The translations under genes were made by a program, and so were the position numbers. Under the pieces are notes generated by a model that ran no database searches, was not told the origin of the DNA, and saw only the letters and a program-made list of their open reading frames with translations. From Semisulcospira habei (taxonomy: Eukaryota; Mollusca; Gastropoda; Semisulcospiridae), in assembly GCA_036245525.1 (NCBI GenBank), contig BTPG01000007.1:165254976-165318975 (forward strand): DNA of 64,000 nt, in the 5' to 3' direction. Shown here piece after piece: positions 1-10,523 of the stretch (position 1 is the first letter of the stretch; each line of letters starts with the position of its first letter).

Positions 1-62
1 TCATCTCTCCCTAAATAAATGACATAAAATAAAGAAAAATGAAGTAAAGTAATTACATGTCA

Positions 63-283
63 TTAACACATTCTAGTTTCTACCCCAGGACTGATATCCC
101 CAAATTGTGAAATTGCCCTCTGAAGGACTGTATTACAATTCTAGAGACAGATCGAGCATAATAGTTCAAGGGTGGTGCCAGAATAGCTTGGCACCTATGG
201 GCGCCAAGCTATTCTGGCACCACCCTTGAACTATCATGGTCGATCCATGTCTTGTTGTGATGTGTCGGGGCTGAATGAGTTAA
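63..283 (-). mobile_element. TTAA-bounded MITE, hairpin core, end type A2
   Basis: The element starts TTAACACATTCTA and ends GGGGCTGAATGAGTTAA. Its hairpin (164-231) has arms of about 30 bp reading GTTCAAGGGTGGTGCCAGA with a GGCGCC-like centre. It carries the same outer sequence as the elements at 46218 and 46993 but lies in the reverse orientation. Confidence 0.75.
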
Positions 284-670
284 AAGCAGCCACACACACA
301 ATCCTCTGTCCTTGAAGGGTGACTGCGCGAGTGTTTCGCTCAGGAGTGCGAAAAGAAAGCAGTTCATTAGTTATATTATCAATATCTCCAAACAAAACTA
401 ATTCATCAAATACTGCAGACCTGTTCCGGCAATGCAGAGGCTTTTCCAAAATATCGCCAAAAGTTAAAGCAACTCATAGTGATGCTTCAGTTAGGGACGT
501 GTGCAGTCCACAAACTGGGGATGCAGCGGAAAGAGAACCCAGCACAGAATGCACCACAGGCCACGCTAGGGCTATGTGCCCAAATCGTGATTTGTCACAA
601 AGCTTTAACAGGTGATGACTTTTCCCATCAGAAGAGCTGACACAGCGGAAGGGGGAACGACCCGTGTCAC

Positions 671-735
671 CAAGAGGCATACATTCTCATGAGTCCCTGC
701 AGTCGCAGGGATTCAGGAGAATCTACGCCTCTTGC
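671..735. repeat. CATGAG-family hairpin repeat
   Basis: Imperfect inverted repeat with arms CAAGAGGCATACATTCTCAT and the complement of GAATCTACGCCTCTTG. It belongs to a hairpin family seen more than 20 times in this window, with consensus arm GCAAGAGGCATAGATTCTCA followed by TGAGCCCCTGC. Confidence 0.65.
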
Positions 736-738
736 AGA

Positions 739-1202
739 TTAACAGGGGTTGACTGAGACACTCTGCTTTGAAAGACATTACATATATAATCCACCCAGCC
801 CACCCTCTCCCATTTTACAATTCACACTGGCTGACGAGATCTCAGTCTGAGGAACTACATATTAGATTCAGTCTACTGAGATAACTTTATTGAAATCATT
901 TAATTTTTTGGTTTTTGTGTTGTTGGGGGGAGGTGAGGGGGTGGGTGGCAAGGAGGGCGGTGGTGAGGAGGAAAGGGGAGCGGGTGTGTGTTGGAGGGGG
1001 GGGGGGGGAGGACGACACAACTAATGTTTATAGAAAATCTCTCCATACTTGCCCTGCCCACCTCCAGCACAACCCTCTCATACATTTTCATGCTACATGT
1101 ACAAGCGGTATACTAACACGACTGCATGATAACGGTCGGAAGACATATGAGATTTTCCTCAGGTGACATGCAGCACACACTTTTCCAACTTGCGTCCATT
1201 TA
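739..1202. other. intronic or 3' gene-flank, no gene seen
   Basis: Holds a G-rich run (925-1010, with an 11-G tract) and no coding signal. The predicted reading frames here are products of the purine-rich run. I see no syntaxin exon. Confidence 0.5.
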
Positions 1203-1270
1203 TGTGCTGGTCTGTGATTTTGGACCCTACAGCTGAACGCCACAAGGTCCTAAATCACAGACCAGCACAC
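1203..1270. repeat. GTGCTGG-family hairpin repeat
   Basis: Arms TGTGCTGGTCTGTGATTTTG and the complementary CACAGACCAGCACA, around 30 bp each. This is one of about ten copies in the window of a second hairpin family. Confidence 0.75.
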
Positions 1271-1413
1271 CTTAATGTTGCCCGACAACCATATAACAGC
1301 AATGATAGCGATCACATTGTAAAGTAATAAGCTATCAATCAGACAGCAATTACACTGATAGTAATCTAACGTTACATGGCCATCACTTGTAGCCAAAATT
1401 AGTTACACATACT

Positions 1414-1482
1414 TGTGCTGATCTGTGATTTTGGACATTACAGTTCCAGGCTGTAAGGACCAAAATCACAGGAATGCACACA
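1414..1482. repeat. GTGCTGG-family hairpin repeat, diverged
   Basis: Left arm TGTGCTGATCTGTGATTTTG. The right arm CCAAAATCACAGGAATGCAC pairs with it apart from a few mismatches near the base. Confidence 0.6.
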
Positions 1483-1792
1483 ATAAAGGTTCTGTGGGAA
1501 AAACATGTCCGACTTGGTATTCCGAGTAACTTCAAATGTACTTAATCACAAATAAAAAATTAAATAAATCTTAATGACACCATATCATTCTCTATGTATT
1601 GACACACTTACAGTTTCAGACTAACATTACATGTTATGTTTTTGAAGTAATGTTTTGCAAAGTATCACTAACAATAGATGTTACATTTATGAAATAATGT
1701 TGTGCAATGTATCTCTTTGGAATAACAGTGTACCTTTCAGAGACATCATACCTCATGGAATAGCATTGTTATCTTTTGCCCCGTGTGCTGGT

Positions 1793-1879
1793 GTGTGATT
1801 TCAGACTTGATGGATCCAGACTGTACACACCAGCACATACCTCTAGGTCCTAAGTTTCAGAATCACACACCATCACACC
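1793..1879. repeat. GTGCTGG-family hairpin repeat, rearranged
   Basis: Contains GTGTGCTGGTGTGTGATTTC and two right-arm-like stretches (CACACCAGCACA and AATCACACACCATCACACC). One arm seems duplicated within the copy. Confidence 0.5.
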
Positions 1880-1935
1880 TATTTTAGATATTTAGACGTT
1901 TCTGGTACCATGTAGCTGGTGTGCACGGCACACTC

Positions 1936-2149
1936 TTAACCCATTTAACTCCACAGCAGCATTTTCCAAATTTAGGAGGTGTTACTCAACGACTACATAC
2001 CAGTTGCAGGAGATGGATTGAGCAAGATAATTCAAGGGTAGTGCCAGATTAGCTTGGCGCCTTCAGGCGCCTAGCTAATCTGGCAGAACCCTTGAATTAT
2101 CATGGTCAATCCATCTCTTGCTGTTGGGTGTCAGGGTGAAAGGGGTTAA
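1936..2149 (+). mobile_element. TTAA-bounded MITE, hairpin core, end type A
   Basis: 214 bp from TTAACCCATTTA to AGGGTGAAAGGGGTTAA. The hairpin (about 2027-2100) has the sequence core TTCAAGGGTAGTGCCAGATT closing at GGCGCC. The outer left part (AATTTAGGAGGTGTTACT and CTACATACCAGTTGCAGGAG) is the non-hairpin flank typical of type A. Confidence 0.8.
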
Positions 2150-2258
2150 TGACTATAATTTTAAAAAGAAAGCATGTACATGTATAAAATAATAATCCTC
2201 TGGCTGTCCATAGCTACGCACAGACGGCCAAAGGGTAAAAAACTACAAAGACCATTAC

Positions 2259-2396
2259 CTGACTCTCGACCAACATGGCCATGTCCATGAACATATCGTG
2301 CAGCTCTCGTATAGAGTTCTCCAGCTTCATAATGTCGTTGTGTCGAGCCTCAATGTCTGCCAGCGTCTGCTTCGCTTGCTGAGTCTCCATGATGAT
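2259..2396 (-). CDS. STX1: syntaxin-1 exon: first half of SNARE motif up to zero-layer Gln
   Basis: 138 nt, 46 codons, phase 0 at both ends. It reads [16 protein letters not shown] at the start and ends [18 protein letters not shown]. This is the nearly invariant H3/SNARE region of syntaxin-1; the final Q is the ionic zero-layer glutamine (position 226 in rat syntaxin-1A numbering, from general knowledge of the family). The acceptor is TTTAG before ATC and the donor is GTAATG after CAG. The next exon (rest of SNARE motif, juxtamembrane lysines, transmembrane anchor) was not found between 1 and 2258. It is joined upstream to the linker exon at 6120-6193 across an intron holding a dead hAT element. 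Confidence 0.95.
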
Positions 2397-2598
2397 CTAA
2401 ATTCACAAAAGTCAATCAGTCAATCGCAGAGTTTATTTTTGTAAGGATAGGCTATGGGCCAATTGGCCCACTCAGTCAAAATTCAATGGGCCAATTCAAT
2501 GAGCAGTGGGTCAATCATTTAAAACCAAGGTGATCAGCCAGAAAGAAAAAAAAAATGAAAAAAAAGACAAAACACCCAGAGATTATATAATATAACTG

Positions 2599-2602
<4 letters not shown>

Positions 2603-2632
<30 letters not shown>

Positions 2633-2652
2633 CACACACACACACACACTTC
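2603..2652. repeat. head-to-head (GT)n/(AC)n microsatellite
   Basis: A (GT)n run turns directly into an (AC)n run at about 2631, making a perfectly self-complementary dinucleotide palindrome. Confidence 0.85.
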
Positions 2653-2700
2653 AGTTACAGAGTCCTGACAGTAACCTGCCTATTTTGCTGCTTCTCGCGT

Positions 2701-4930
2701 TTACCGCATGTTGACTTTGATCCGTCTGCTGGTTTTAGCCCATTTTCTGACAGCAACAGAAAAATCAAAGTCATTAATGGGACCTCCTTCTATCTTGACT
2801 CTCATTAACTGTTCACATCTGTCTGCTGACAGTCTGTTTCTGAGAGGTGTGAGAGTAAGATTTTGCACACTGAAGGCCTGTTCACAGTCACAGGTGTGGA
2901 TGGGATGGGTTAGTGCCAAACAGGCAAGCTGGAGCAGATGAGGACAGTTCAGATCTCCCTGTTGCTGCAGGCTGGCAAGAGCTCCCCACAAACTGGACAA
3001 AGAGTGTGTGGGGTACATGTTGGATTTTACCAACATCTTGCATCGCTTCCATTCCTCCATGACCTGGGCAGTGATGCATTGCAGAAAAGGATCTGACTGA
3101 CACAGTTTTCCATCTGTACTGGTGTGATATTGAGGTGATGTGTAAAACTCAGCCACAGCTTCCAGCTCAGCATTACCCCATGACTCTAAATCCCTGTCTG
3201 GAACAAACTGAATGGGTCACATCCCTAACACAGACAGTTTAAACATTGTCTCTGAGTCAGGGAATCTTTCATGCATGTTGTTGACCATGGCCTGCAGAAT
3301 TTTTTTTTTTCTCACCCCATCAAAGTTAGAGGCATTCTTTGCAATTCTGTGATTCTTGAAGAGTCCATCTTTCAAGTCTTCTTCAAGCTGAGAGAAGTAA
3401 GTTGGTGTGCCTTCCTCCACTCTGTCATCTTTCATTTTCTCAAGATCACTGATGCACATCATGACATTCACCTTAACAACACCAATGTCAATGTCTTTCC
3501 TCTGAAAGAACTGACTCAGTCGCATAATAGTCCATCAATGAATAGCTTAGTTTGATAAACAGTTCCTGGGCAATTTTCTTCTTCAGCCCACTGGCCTTTG
3601 GATCATTTGTTGCAGCTCTGGCATCAAAGAAAGTGATCAGTGAGTCACGAGTACGATAAACCTCTCCAGGGCTGTGAAGAAGGACAGCCATCTGACAGCG
3701 TGTACTTCTTTATATTTCACAACAGGATCGTCCAAAAATTTCTGAATGCTTTCAAGCTGATCACTCTTTGTGGGGGACTTGTGAAAGTAGTAGAAGATGC
3801 TTGTGATGGTGTCCTTGAAGTTCTTTATGGTTGGAACATTTTCAGCAGCTTGCTCGGACACAAGTGCTACTCTGTGCGCACTGCAGTGAGTGTTCTTCAA
3901 GTGAGGGTTGACCTCAAGGAAATGACCTGTCAGTCCCTTCTTCTGGCCTGTCATGACAGACGTTCCATCAGTTCCTAGTCAAAATATCTTATTTATTGGA
4001 ATCTGCCGTTTATCCAGTTGTTCTTTGATGGTTGTAAAGATACCTTTTCCCCTTGCGTCAGTTATCCTTACATCTGTCAAGAAGAAAGTTGAAGGTTTCA
4101 GTGACACTGGATCCACCACTCTCACACTTACTGCCAACTTGTGATTGACCACAATGTCCATGCTTTCGTCTGTAAACAGCATAACGACTGGGGACTCTTT
4201 CACCTTCTGTGTGGTGTTTTCATCTATAATATCTGACAACACTTGCAAAAATCCCTGTGCAGATGTTGTGCTTGAATAATCTGTTTTCTCACCACACTTC
4301 AGATGCTCAATATATGGGACCTTTAAAAGTTTCAGAAATGCCAGCAATGACTGGTATTTATGCAGAGACAGACTTTCCTGGCAGAGCCAAAATACAGCCT
4401 TCGTGGCAATTTGAACAGCTTCTTCTTCTTTCGAAAAAGCTTTTTCTGATGCAGCTGCCATCATTTTTCGTTTTTCTGGCGCTGCCATGGCTCGCTGATG
4501 GTCACTACCGCTCACATGTCTGGTCAGAGTGCTCGTTCGGAAGTTAGATATTCCTTGGGCCATTGTGTTATTGAACTTGAGTGATCTGCAGTCTTTGCAA
4601 AACATAACCCCATTCTCATACCTGAGCCAGGGATATGTATGCAGCCAACCCATTTGAAAGTTTTGTTTCTGGTCTTCGTGTTTCGAACTTGAACTTGTAG
4701 ACGACCCTGCATTCAGGTTACCCGGTACAGATGACGGCCCTGCATCCAGTTCAAGAGCAGACGACGAAGAGCACGAGGCCGTCTCACTTTCAGGCACAGA
4801 GCTTACCGCTGTTCTTTTCTGCGTAAAAGCAAATAGTGTCTGCTGTCCTTCAGCAGGTTTAATTTTTTTTTGGGGGAGGCATTTCTTTAGGGACGGAGAA
4901 ACTGACTGGATTTGTTGGTTTTGTATACTG
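2701..4930 (-). pseudogene. decayed hAT-superfamily transposase
   Basis: Reads on the minus strand from about 4930 (frame open, no ATG seen) to 2701. The N-terminal part has a TTF/BED-like zinc finger (VMFCKDCRSL then TLTRHVSGSDHQRA), followed by a body with LFTDESMD. The C-terminus carries the hAT dimerisation region (HPIHTCDCEQAFS, then LRNRLSADRCEQLM). It resembles the hAT group that gave rise to ZNF862/C17orf113-like proteins; that assignment is by eye. It is broken by in-frame TGA codons near 3979 and 3220 and by frameshifts near 3655 and 3525, so no transposase can be made. Its terminal inverted repeats were not identified. It lies in the intron between the syntaxin exons at 2259 and 6120, on the gene's own strand. 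Confidence 0.85.
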
Positions 4931-5640
4931 ATCTAACAGGGAGACAATCCTTCTTTCAAAGTGAAACGTTTTCTAAGAATTAGGTCGTCTTATAGAACGA
5001 TGGTTCTCATTGGTCAAATGATTAATGAGTGAACCAATTGCAGGCTAGAATCTGTTTCGTAGCGTGAAACCAAAATGTAAGCGTAACCGAAGCGTACACC
5101 GAAACGGCACCGATCGTATTGTCAGTGTAACTTTTTCAGTTTCATTCTAAGCCAGTTGTGGTTAACTGGTTTGTTTCAAGCATCGATTATAGAGTTGTGC
5201 AAGAAAATAAACACACCGCTGGCGCGCGTGCATGTAAAAACGATGTGCCCGATGTCACGCACCCCGGAAAAGCAATGGGCCAACTGGAGACTCAATGCGT
5301 CAATTGGCACGGGGTGCGTTCCAAAAATGAACCCTGCAATCTTTCAGTCAATCAATGCTCCAAATAAAAAGTATGGAAAAAAGAAGCAAAAGTTCCTCTG
5401 GAAGACGTCTGCCTCAGCCTGTATGGATGCATAAAGTCCTCAGGACACAGGATCTGTGTGCGGGCCGGGTAAGGCTGACATCAACCACAAGGACCGTTTG
5501 CTCGTTAGACCTTGATTCCAAGAAGAGTCGAAATATGCATGGTCAAGGACATAGGCAAGCAGCTAAACGCAACAGTTATGTGAGACGAACTGACCCTGAT
5601 AGCTGAAGTGTTGTGCTTGATTCCACTGAAGGGCAGTGCC
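4931..5640. other. intronic stretch without recognised gene
   Basis: May include the 5' end of the hAT element and its flank. Three overlapping plus-strand frames between 5156 and 5606 show no known domain and no conserved pattern. The words GGGCCAA and CAATTGG here also occur near 2455-2510 on the other side of the hAT relic, which might reflect subterminal repeats. Confidence 0.35.
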
Positions 5641-5645
5641 ACAAT

Positions 5646-5703
5646 GATTGTCTGCCTCGATTTGCTACCACTGATCAATGGTAGTGAATCGAGGGAGACA
5701 ACC
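5646..5703. repeat. GAATCGAGGGAGACA-family hairpin repeat
   Basis: Inverted repeat: TGCCTCGATTTGCTACCA faces TGGTAGTGAATCGAGGGAGA. Related copies occur at 29722, 32010 and 54222. Confidence 0.65.
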
Positions 5704-5894
5704 CCTGTGGGCTAGTTCCTGATTAGGTGGGTGCCTAAAGACTCACCCTGGGCAAGCCAAACAAATGTAAGAAGGACCATGCCAGCCACAGTGATCACGG
5801 CAATCAAGCAAGACTGTCCCAGTGTGATGCTTTTAAGGGGGACTGTCTACTTTCTTTGACCTGGAGTCACGTCCATGAAAGTGGACTAAAACCA

Positions 5895-5974
5895 TTAGCT
5901 CATTCGAGACTTGCCGCCTCAGGATATGCAGTATAAGCCGCGTTTCCGGAGGCGGCACATCTCGAATGTGTTAA
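5895..5974. repeat. CATTCGAG-family palindrome
   Basis: About 76 bp, starting at TTAGCTCATTCGAGAC and ending CTCGAATGTGTTAA, with near-complementary arms rich in CCGCCTC and GGCGGCA. It resembles the TTAA-bounded copies at 17947 and 52657. Confidence 0.7.
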
Positions 5975-6119
5975 ACAGGCCCCAGGCAGATGTTATTATG
6001 ACATTATGCTGTTATGACAGTAGGCTAAGACTTCTAGCTTAGACCTCTCTGACAGTTCAACACACCTTGGTACCACACCAGATTGTGATTTAGGAATAGA
6101 TCGTATGACAGTCACTCAC

Positions 6120-6193
6120 CCCTTGCGTGAAGATGGCAGGATTTCCCGACTCAATCATGTCTTCCAACTCCTCATTTGTTGTCGTTCGCCCCG
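6120..6193 (-). CDS. STX1: syntaxin-1 exon: linker between Habc and SNARE motif
   Basis: 74 nt. The first two bases (CG) complete a Thr codon begun by the single A that ends the exon at 8504, giving [18 protein letters not shown] followed by PAIFTQG. This is the conserved Habc-to-H3 linker of syntaxin-1, which helps hold the closed, Munc18-bound form. The acceptor is TGTGCAG and the donor GTGAGT. It ends in phase 0 and joins exactly to the IIMETQ exon. Confidence 0.95.
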
Positions 6194-6388
6194 CTGCACA
6201 CACAACGCACACAGTTCAGTGCTGAGGTTTGAAAATGCATACATTTTACAACAAAAACACAAGAAAAAAAATAATCATGCTGCATTCAGTTTGCGGCACT
6301 TTGAGCCAGTTCAGTGATAGGGTGAAGCACCAATGTAATGACCTGCATTATCACTAAAACTCTGCCACAGAAGATGGATCAGCCATGA

Positions 6389-6456
6389 CAGTTCAAGAGC
6401 AGTGCCTGTACAGCTAGGTACTTCTAGGTGCCTCCCTTGAACTATCATGGTCGATC
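6389..6456. repeat. hairpin-core relic
   Basis: Degenerate GTTCAAGAGCAGTGCC and CTCCCTTGAACTATCATGGT arms flank a shortened centre. Confidence 0.5.
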
Positions 6457-6708
6457 TGAAGTGGCGAGCAATCTTCAGAATACAACTGAAGAATCTAAAA
6501 ACTTTGACCTTAGTGCTGTTCGCATATTGAAATTTAAAAATAAACAAATTAAAAAATAAACAGATACACAGAAGTTTTGAAGATAAACAAACAAACAAAC
6601 AGTAGATAATAGAGGAGGTGCATCAGGAGTGTGTCAGGCACATATCAAGCCTGTACCAGTTATGCAAGACAGATGAACTACAAAAGTTCAAGGGTTAGTG
6701 CTAGATTA

Positions 6709-8393
6709 CTTACTTACTTACGCCTGTCACCCCTACCCGGGTATAGGCCGTCGACGAGAGACCTCCAGCAACTCCTGTCCTGTGCTTCTCCTTCGATTCT
6801 ACTCCAGGTGGTTCCCAGTCTCTTGATGTCTGCTTGGAGGTCTCGACGCCAGGAGTTTCTCGGCCTACCTCTTTTCCTCTTTCCCTGGGGGTTCCATGAC
6901 AATGCCTGCCTAGTGATACTGGAAGCTGGCTTTCTCAGACTGTGACCGATCCATCCCCATCTTCTTCGCCCAATTTCATTCTCTGCTGTTATCTGCTCTG
7001 TTCTCTCCCAGAGTCTGATGTTGCTGATCTTCTCTGGCCAGTGGATTTTCAAAATTCTTCTAAGGCAACTGTTCATGAAGGTCTGTACTCTGTTGACTGT
7101 GGTTTTTGTCAATCTCCATGTCTCTGCTCCATATAGGAGAACTGCTTTTACATTGGAGTTGAAAATCCGGACTTTGGTGTGTTGTGACAGCTCTCTGGAA
7201 CTCCACACTATTTTCAACTGGAGAAAGGCTGCTCTGGCTTTACCGATTCGTGCTCTGACATCTGCATCAGTGCCGCCTTTTTTGTCTATGATGCTCCCGA
7301 GATAGGTGAAGGACTCCACCTCCTCCAACGGGGTGCTAGCAAGCAAGACTGGTTCTTCCCTGGTTGCGTTCAGCCTCATTGTCTTTGTTTTCTGTTTGTG
7401 AATGGTGAGGCCCACTTGGGACGAGATGTCAGCAAGCCTCATGGTCTTGTCCTGCATTTGTTGATGAGTGTGGGACAGTAATGCCAAGTCGTCTGCAAAA
7501 TCGAGGTCGTCAAGCTGTGTCCACAGTGTCCACTGTATTCCACTTCGTCTGTGCTCTGTGGTCATCTTCATGACCCAGTCTATGGCCAGTAGGAAGAGGA
7601 ACGGAGACAGCAGACACCCCTGCCTGACACCAGTTCTGACCTGGAGCTCCCCGGTGAACTGCCCTTCCTGGATCACGCGACATGTCATGCCATCATAGCT
7701 GCTCTTGATCAGGCGGACGAGCTTTGTGGGTACACCGTAGTGTCGTAGGAGTTTCCACAGAGTCTCTCGGTCCACGCTGTCAAATGCTTTCTCATAATCC
7801 ACAAAGTTGACGTACAGCGGGGAGCTCCACTCCAGAGACTGTTCCACGATGATGCGGAGAGTGGCGATCTGGTCTGTACATGATCGGTTCTTCCTGAATC
7901 CTGCTTGCTGGTCTCTCAGCTGGGGGTCAACGGAGCTCTTCATTCTCTCTAGGATGATCCTGTTGAAGACCTTTCCTGGTACTGACAGCAAGGTGATTCC
8001 TCTGTAGTTGGAACACTTGCTGAGGTCGCCTTTCTTGGGAAGCTTGATTAGGTACCCCTCCTTCCAGTCAGCTGGCATCACCTCCTCTTCCCAGATCTTT
8101 CCAAACAGTGGGTACAGCATCTCAACTGTTGTCTCTAGGTCTGCTTTCAGAGACTCCGCTGGGATGCCATCTGGCCCTGCTGCTTTGCCATTCTTCAAAA
8201 ATGCCACTGCTTTTCTGATCTCTTCCCGGCTGGGTCTGTCACAGCTGATGGGTAGGTCGGTCTCTGCCGGCTGGATGTCGGGGGGGTCGGGTGGGCTAGG
8301 TCTGTTCAGTAACTCTTCAAAATACTCGGCCCATCTGTCGAGTTGGTCTGCTCTGTCTGCAATAGGCTTGCCTTCTTTGTCTTTTACTGGTCT
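6709..8393 (-). mobile_element. 5'-truncated RTE-like LINE, copy 1
   Basis: Bounded by a 14-bp direct repeat TTAGTGCTAGATTA (6695-6708 and 8394-8407). The 3' end is a short (TAAG)n tail directly after the coding region, as expected for RTE elements, which have very short 3' UTRs. The endonuclease domain is missing because the 5' end is truncated. It lies in the syntaxin intron 6194-8503, in the same orientation as the gene, and its mate (copy 2) is inverted on the other side of the next exon. Confidence 0.92.
6714..8393 (-). CDS. RTE-like reverse transcriptase, intact but 5'-truncated frame
   Basis: A single frame of about 559 codons is open from the truncation point (reading RPVKDKEGK) to a TAA inside the tail. 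RT motifs in order: GKAAGPDGIPAES, YRGITLLSVPGKVF, QAGFRKNRSCTDQI, FVDYEKAFDSVDRE, VRTGVRQGCLLSPF, the catalytic LDFADDLALL, and SFTYLGSIID. The C-terminal part has the basic stretch GKRKRGRPRNSWRRD typical of this LINE type. Full-length relatives would carry an apurinic-type endonuclease upstream, absent here. It makes no complete retrotransposition protein by itself. The undamaged frame suggests recent insertion. Confidence 0.92.
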   Translation of the reverse strand, partial: RPVKDKEGKPIADRADQLDRWAEYFEELLNRPSPPDPPDIQPAETDLPISCDRPSREEIRKAVAFLKNGKAAGPDGIPAESLKADLETTVEMLYPLFGKIWEEEVMPADWKEGYLIKLPKKGDLSKCSNYRGITLLSVPGKVFNRIILERMKSSVDPQLRDQQAGFRKNRSCTDQIATLRIIVEQSLEWSSPLYVNFVDYEKAFDSVDRETLWKLLRHYGVPTKLVRLIKSSYDGMTCRVIQEGQFTGELQVRTGVRQGCLLSPFLFLLAIDWVMKMTTEHRRSGIQWTLWTQLDDLDFADDLALLSHTHQQMQDKTMRLADISSQVGLTIHKQKTKTMRLNATREEPVLLASTPLEEVESFTYLGSIIDKKGGTDADVRARIGKARAAFLQLKIVWSSRELSQHTKVRIFNSNVKAVLLYGAETWRLTKTTVNRVQTFMNSCLRRILKIHWPEKISNIRLWERTEQITAENEIGRRRWGWIGHSLRKPASSITRQALSWNPQGKRKRGRPRNSWRRDLQADIKRLGTTWSRIEGEAQDRSCWRSLVDGLYPGRGDRRK

Positions 8394-8503
8394 TTAGTGC
8401 TAGATTAGCTTGGTGCCAATAGGCACCAAGCTAATCTGGCACTACCCTTGAACTATAATGGCCTATCCATCTCCTGCTTCATGATGAATGTGTTAGGACG
8501 TAC

Positions 8504-8612
8504 TTATTTCAAGTTGTCGCTGTATGCGCCCTTTGCAACGCTCCCTGTAGTCAATCTGACATGCATTGTAATCGTTCATCACCTCCACGAACTTGCGCGA
8601 CAATGTTGCATG
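8504..8612 (-). CDS. STX1: syntaxin-1 exon: Hc helix and start of linker
   Basis: 109 nt, 36 codons plus one base. Reads [20 protein letters not shown] then [16 protein letters not shown]. This is the third helix (Hc) of the regulatory Habc bundle and the start of the linker; the LE pair near its end matches the position altered in the classic open-syntaxin mutant (family knowledge). The acceptor is TTTTCCAG and the donor GTACGT. It lies between two oppositely oriented, nearly identical RTE copies (6709-8393 and 9064-10528). Confidence 0.95.
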
Positions 8613-8903
8613 CTGGAAAACACAAAACAATTGAAACAGACTATGTGTATGAACTGAACATATACTGACGAGCAAAGGAAATGCCACATCGTACGAATCA
8701 CTGGAAATGCTGGACTGTTTCTGATGATTCTAATGATGTCTCTTTTCTTTGGCTCCTCTGTATAATATTAATAAAATGAACAGAGCCAGAGAATAAAACT
8801 AGCATATGTTCTTGTGCATTGCAAAACACTTTTTGTCACAAAAAAACCCCAAAATTAATACATTTTCCCCCAATTCAAAACTACAGCAAGATAATTGCTG
8901 CCC

Positions 8904-8990
8904 ATGACAGTCTGATGATGGTGCCAGAATAACTTGGTGCCTCTTGGCTCACAGCTATTTTGGTGCCACACCTGAACTAAAATGGTCCAG
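8904..8990. repeat. hairpin-core relic
   Basis: Degenerate copy: GGTGCCAGAATAACTTGGTG on the left, CTATTTTGGTGCCAC on the right, with TGAACTAAAATGGT at the end. Confidence 0.5.
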
Positions 8991-9063
8991 CTGTCTCCTA
9001 AGAAAACTGTAACGCAGTTTCAGGAAGACACCTCCAAACTTAACCTTAGTCTTAACCCACATA

Positions 9064-10523
9064 GCAGGGCCAGATGGCATCCCAGCGGAGTCTCTGAAAG
9101 CAGACCTAGAGACAACAGTTGAGATGCTGTACCCACTGTTTGGAAAGATCTGGGAAGAGGAGGCGATGCCAGCTGACTGGAAGGAGGGGTACCTAATCAA
9201 GCTTCCCAAGAAAGGCGACCTCAGCAAGTGTTCCAACTACAGAGGAATCACCTTGCTGTCAGTACCAGGAAAGGTCTTCAACAGGATCATCCTAGAGAGA
9301 ATGAAGAGCTCCGTTGACCCCCAGCTGAGAGACCAGCAAGCAGGATTCAGGAAGAACCGATCATGTACAGACCAGATCGCCACTCTCCGCATCATCGTGG
9401 AACAGTCTCTGGAGTGGAGCTCCCCGCTGTACGTCAACTTTGTGGATTATGAGAAAGCATTTGACAGCGTGGACCGAGAGACTCTGTGGAAACTCCTACG
9501 ACACTACGGTGTACCCACAAAGCTCGTCCGCCTGATCAAGAGCAGCTATGATGGCATGACATGTCGCGTGATCCACGAAGGGCAGTTCACCAGAGAGCTC
9601 CAGGTCAGAACTGGTGTCAGGCAGGGGTGTCTGCTGTCTCCGTTCCTCTTCCTACTGGCCATAGACTGGGTCATGAAGATGACCACAGAGCACAGACGAA
9701 GTGGAATACAGTGGACACTGTGGACACAGCTTGACGACCTCGATTTTGCAGACGACTTGGCATTACTGTCCCACACTCATCAACAAATGCAGGACAAGAC
9801 CACGAGGCTTGCTGACATCTCGTCCCAAGTGGGCCTCACCATTCACAAACAGAAAACAAAGACAATGAGGCTGAACGCAACCAGGGAAGAACCAGTCTTG
9901 CTTGCTGGCACCCCGTTGGAGGAGGTGGAGTCCTTCACCTATCTCGGGAGCATCATAGACAAAAAAGGCGGCACTGATGCAGATGTCAGAGCACGAATCG
10001 GTAAAGCCAGAGCAGCCTTTCTCCAGTTGAAAATAGTGTGGAGTTCCAGAGAGCTGTCACAACACACCAAAGTCCGGATTTTCAACTCCAATGTAAAAGC
10101 AGTTCTCCTATATGGAGCAGAGACTTGGAGATTGACAAAAACCACAGTCAACAGAGTACAGACCTCATGAACAGTTGCCTTAGAAGAATTTTGAAAATCC
10201 ACTGGCCAGAGAAGATCAGCAACGTCAGACTCTGGGAGAGAACAGAGCAGATAACAGCAGAGAATGAAATTGGGCGAAGAAGATGGGGATGGATCGGTCA
10301 CAGTCTGAGAAAGCCAGCTTCCAGTATCACTAGGCAGGCATTGTCATGGAACCCCCAGGGAAAGAGGAAAAGAGGTAGGCCGAGAAACTCCTGGCGTCGA
10401 GACCTCCAAGCAGACATCAAGAGACTGGGAACCACCTGGAGTAGAATCGAAGGAGAAGCACAGGACAGGAGTTGCTGGAGGTCTCTCGTCGATGGCCTAT
10501 ACCCGGGTAGGGGTGACAAGTAA
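9064..10523 (+). pseudogene. RTE-like reverse transcriptase, single frameshift
   Basis: Same protein as copy 1, with motifs CLLSPFLFLLAIDW and LDFADDLALL intact. A one-base deletion near 10163 (ACAGACCTCATG against ACAGACCTTCATG in copy 1) ends the first frame at 10170; the remainder, from MNSCLRRILKIHWPEK to the GRGDK end, continues in another frame to 10523. A few missense differences from copy 1 are visible, for example VIHEGQFTREL against VIQEGQFTGEL. Confidence 0.9.

Larger units (their letters stand above)
6684..8460. mobile_element. hairpin element split by an RTE insertion
   Basis: Left arm at 6684-6708 (AAGTTCAAGGGTTAGTGC then TAGATTA). The rest resumes at 8394 (TTAGTGCTAGATTAGCTTGG) and runs to TTGAACTATAATGG at about 8460. 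The copy repeated on both sides, TTAGTGCTAGATTA, is the target-site duplication of the LINE in between. Without the insert the hairpin would be close to perfect. Confidence 0.85.

Noticed and set aside
5156..5606. A host exon or small gene
   Set aside because: Three overlapping frames, none with recognisable domains or convincing splice sites; could belong to the hAT element flank.
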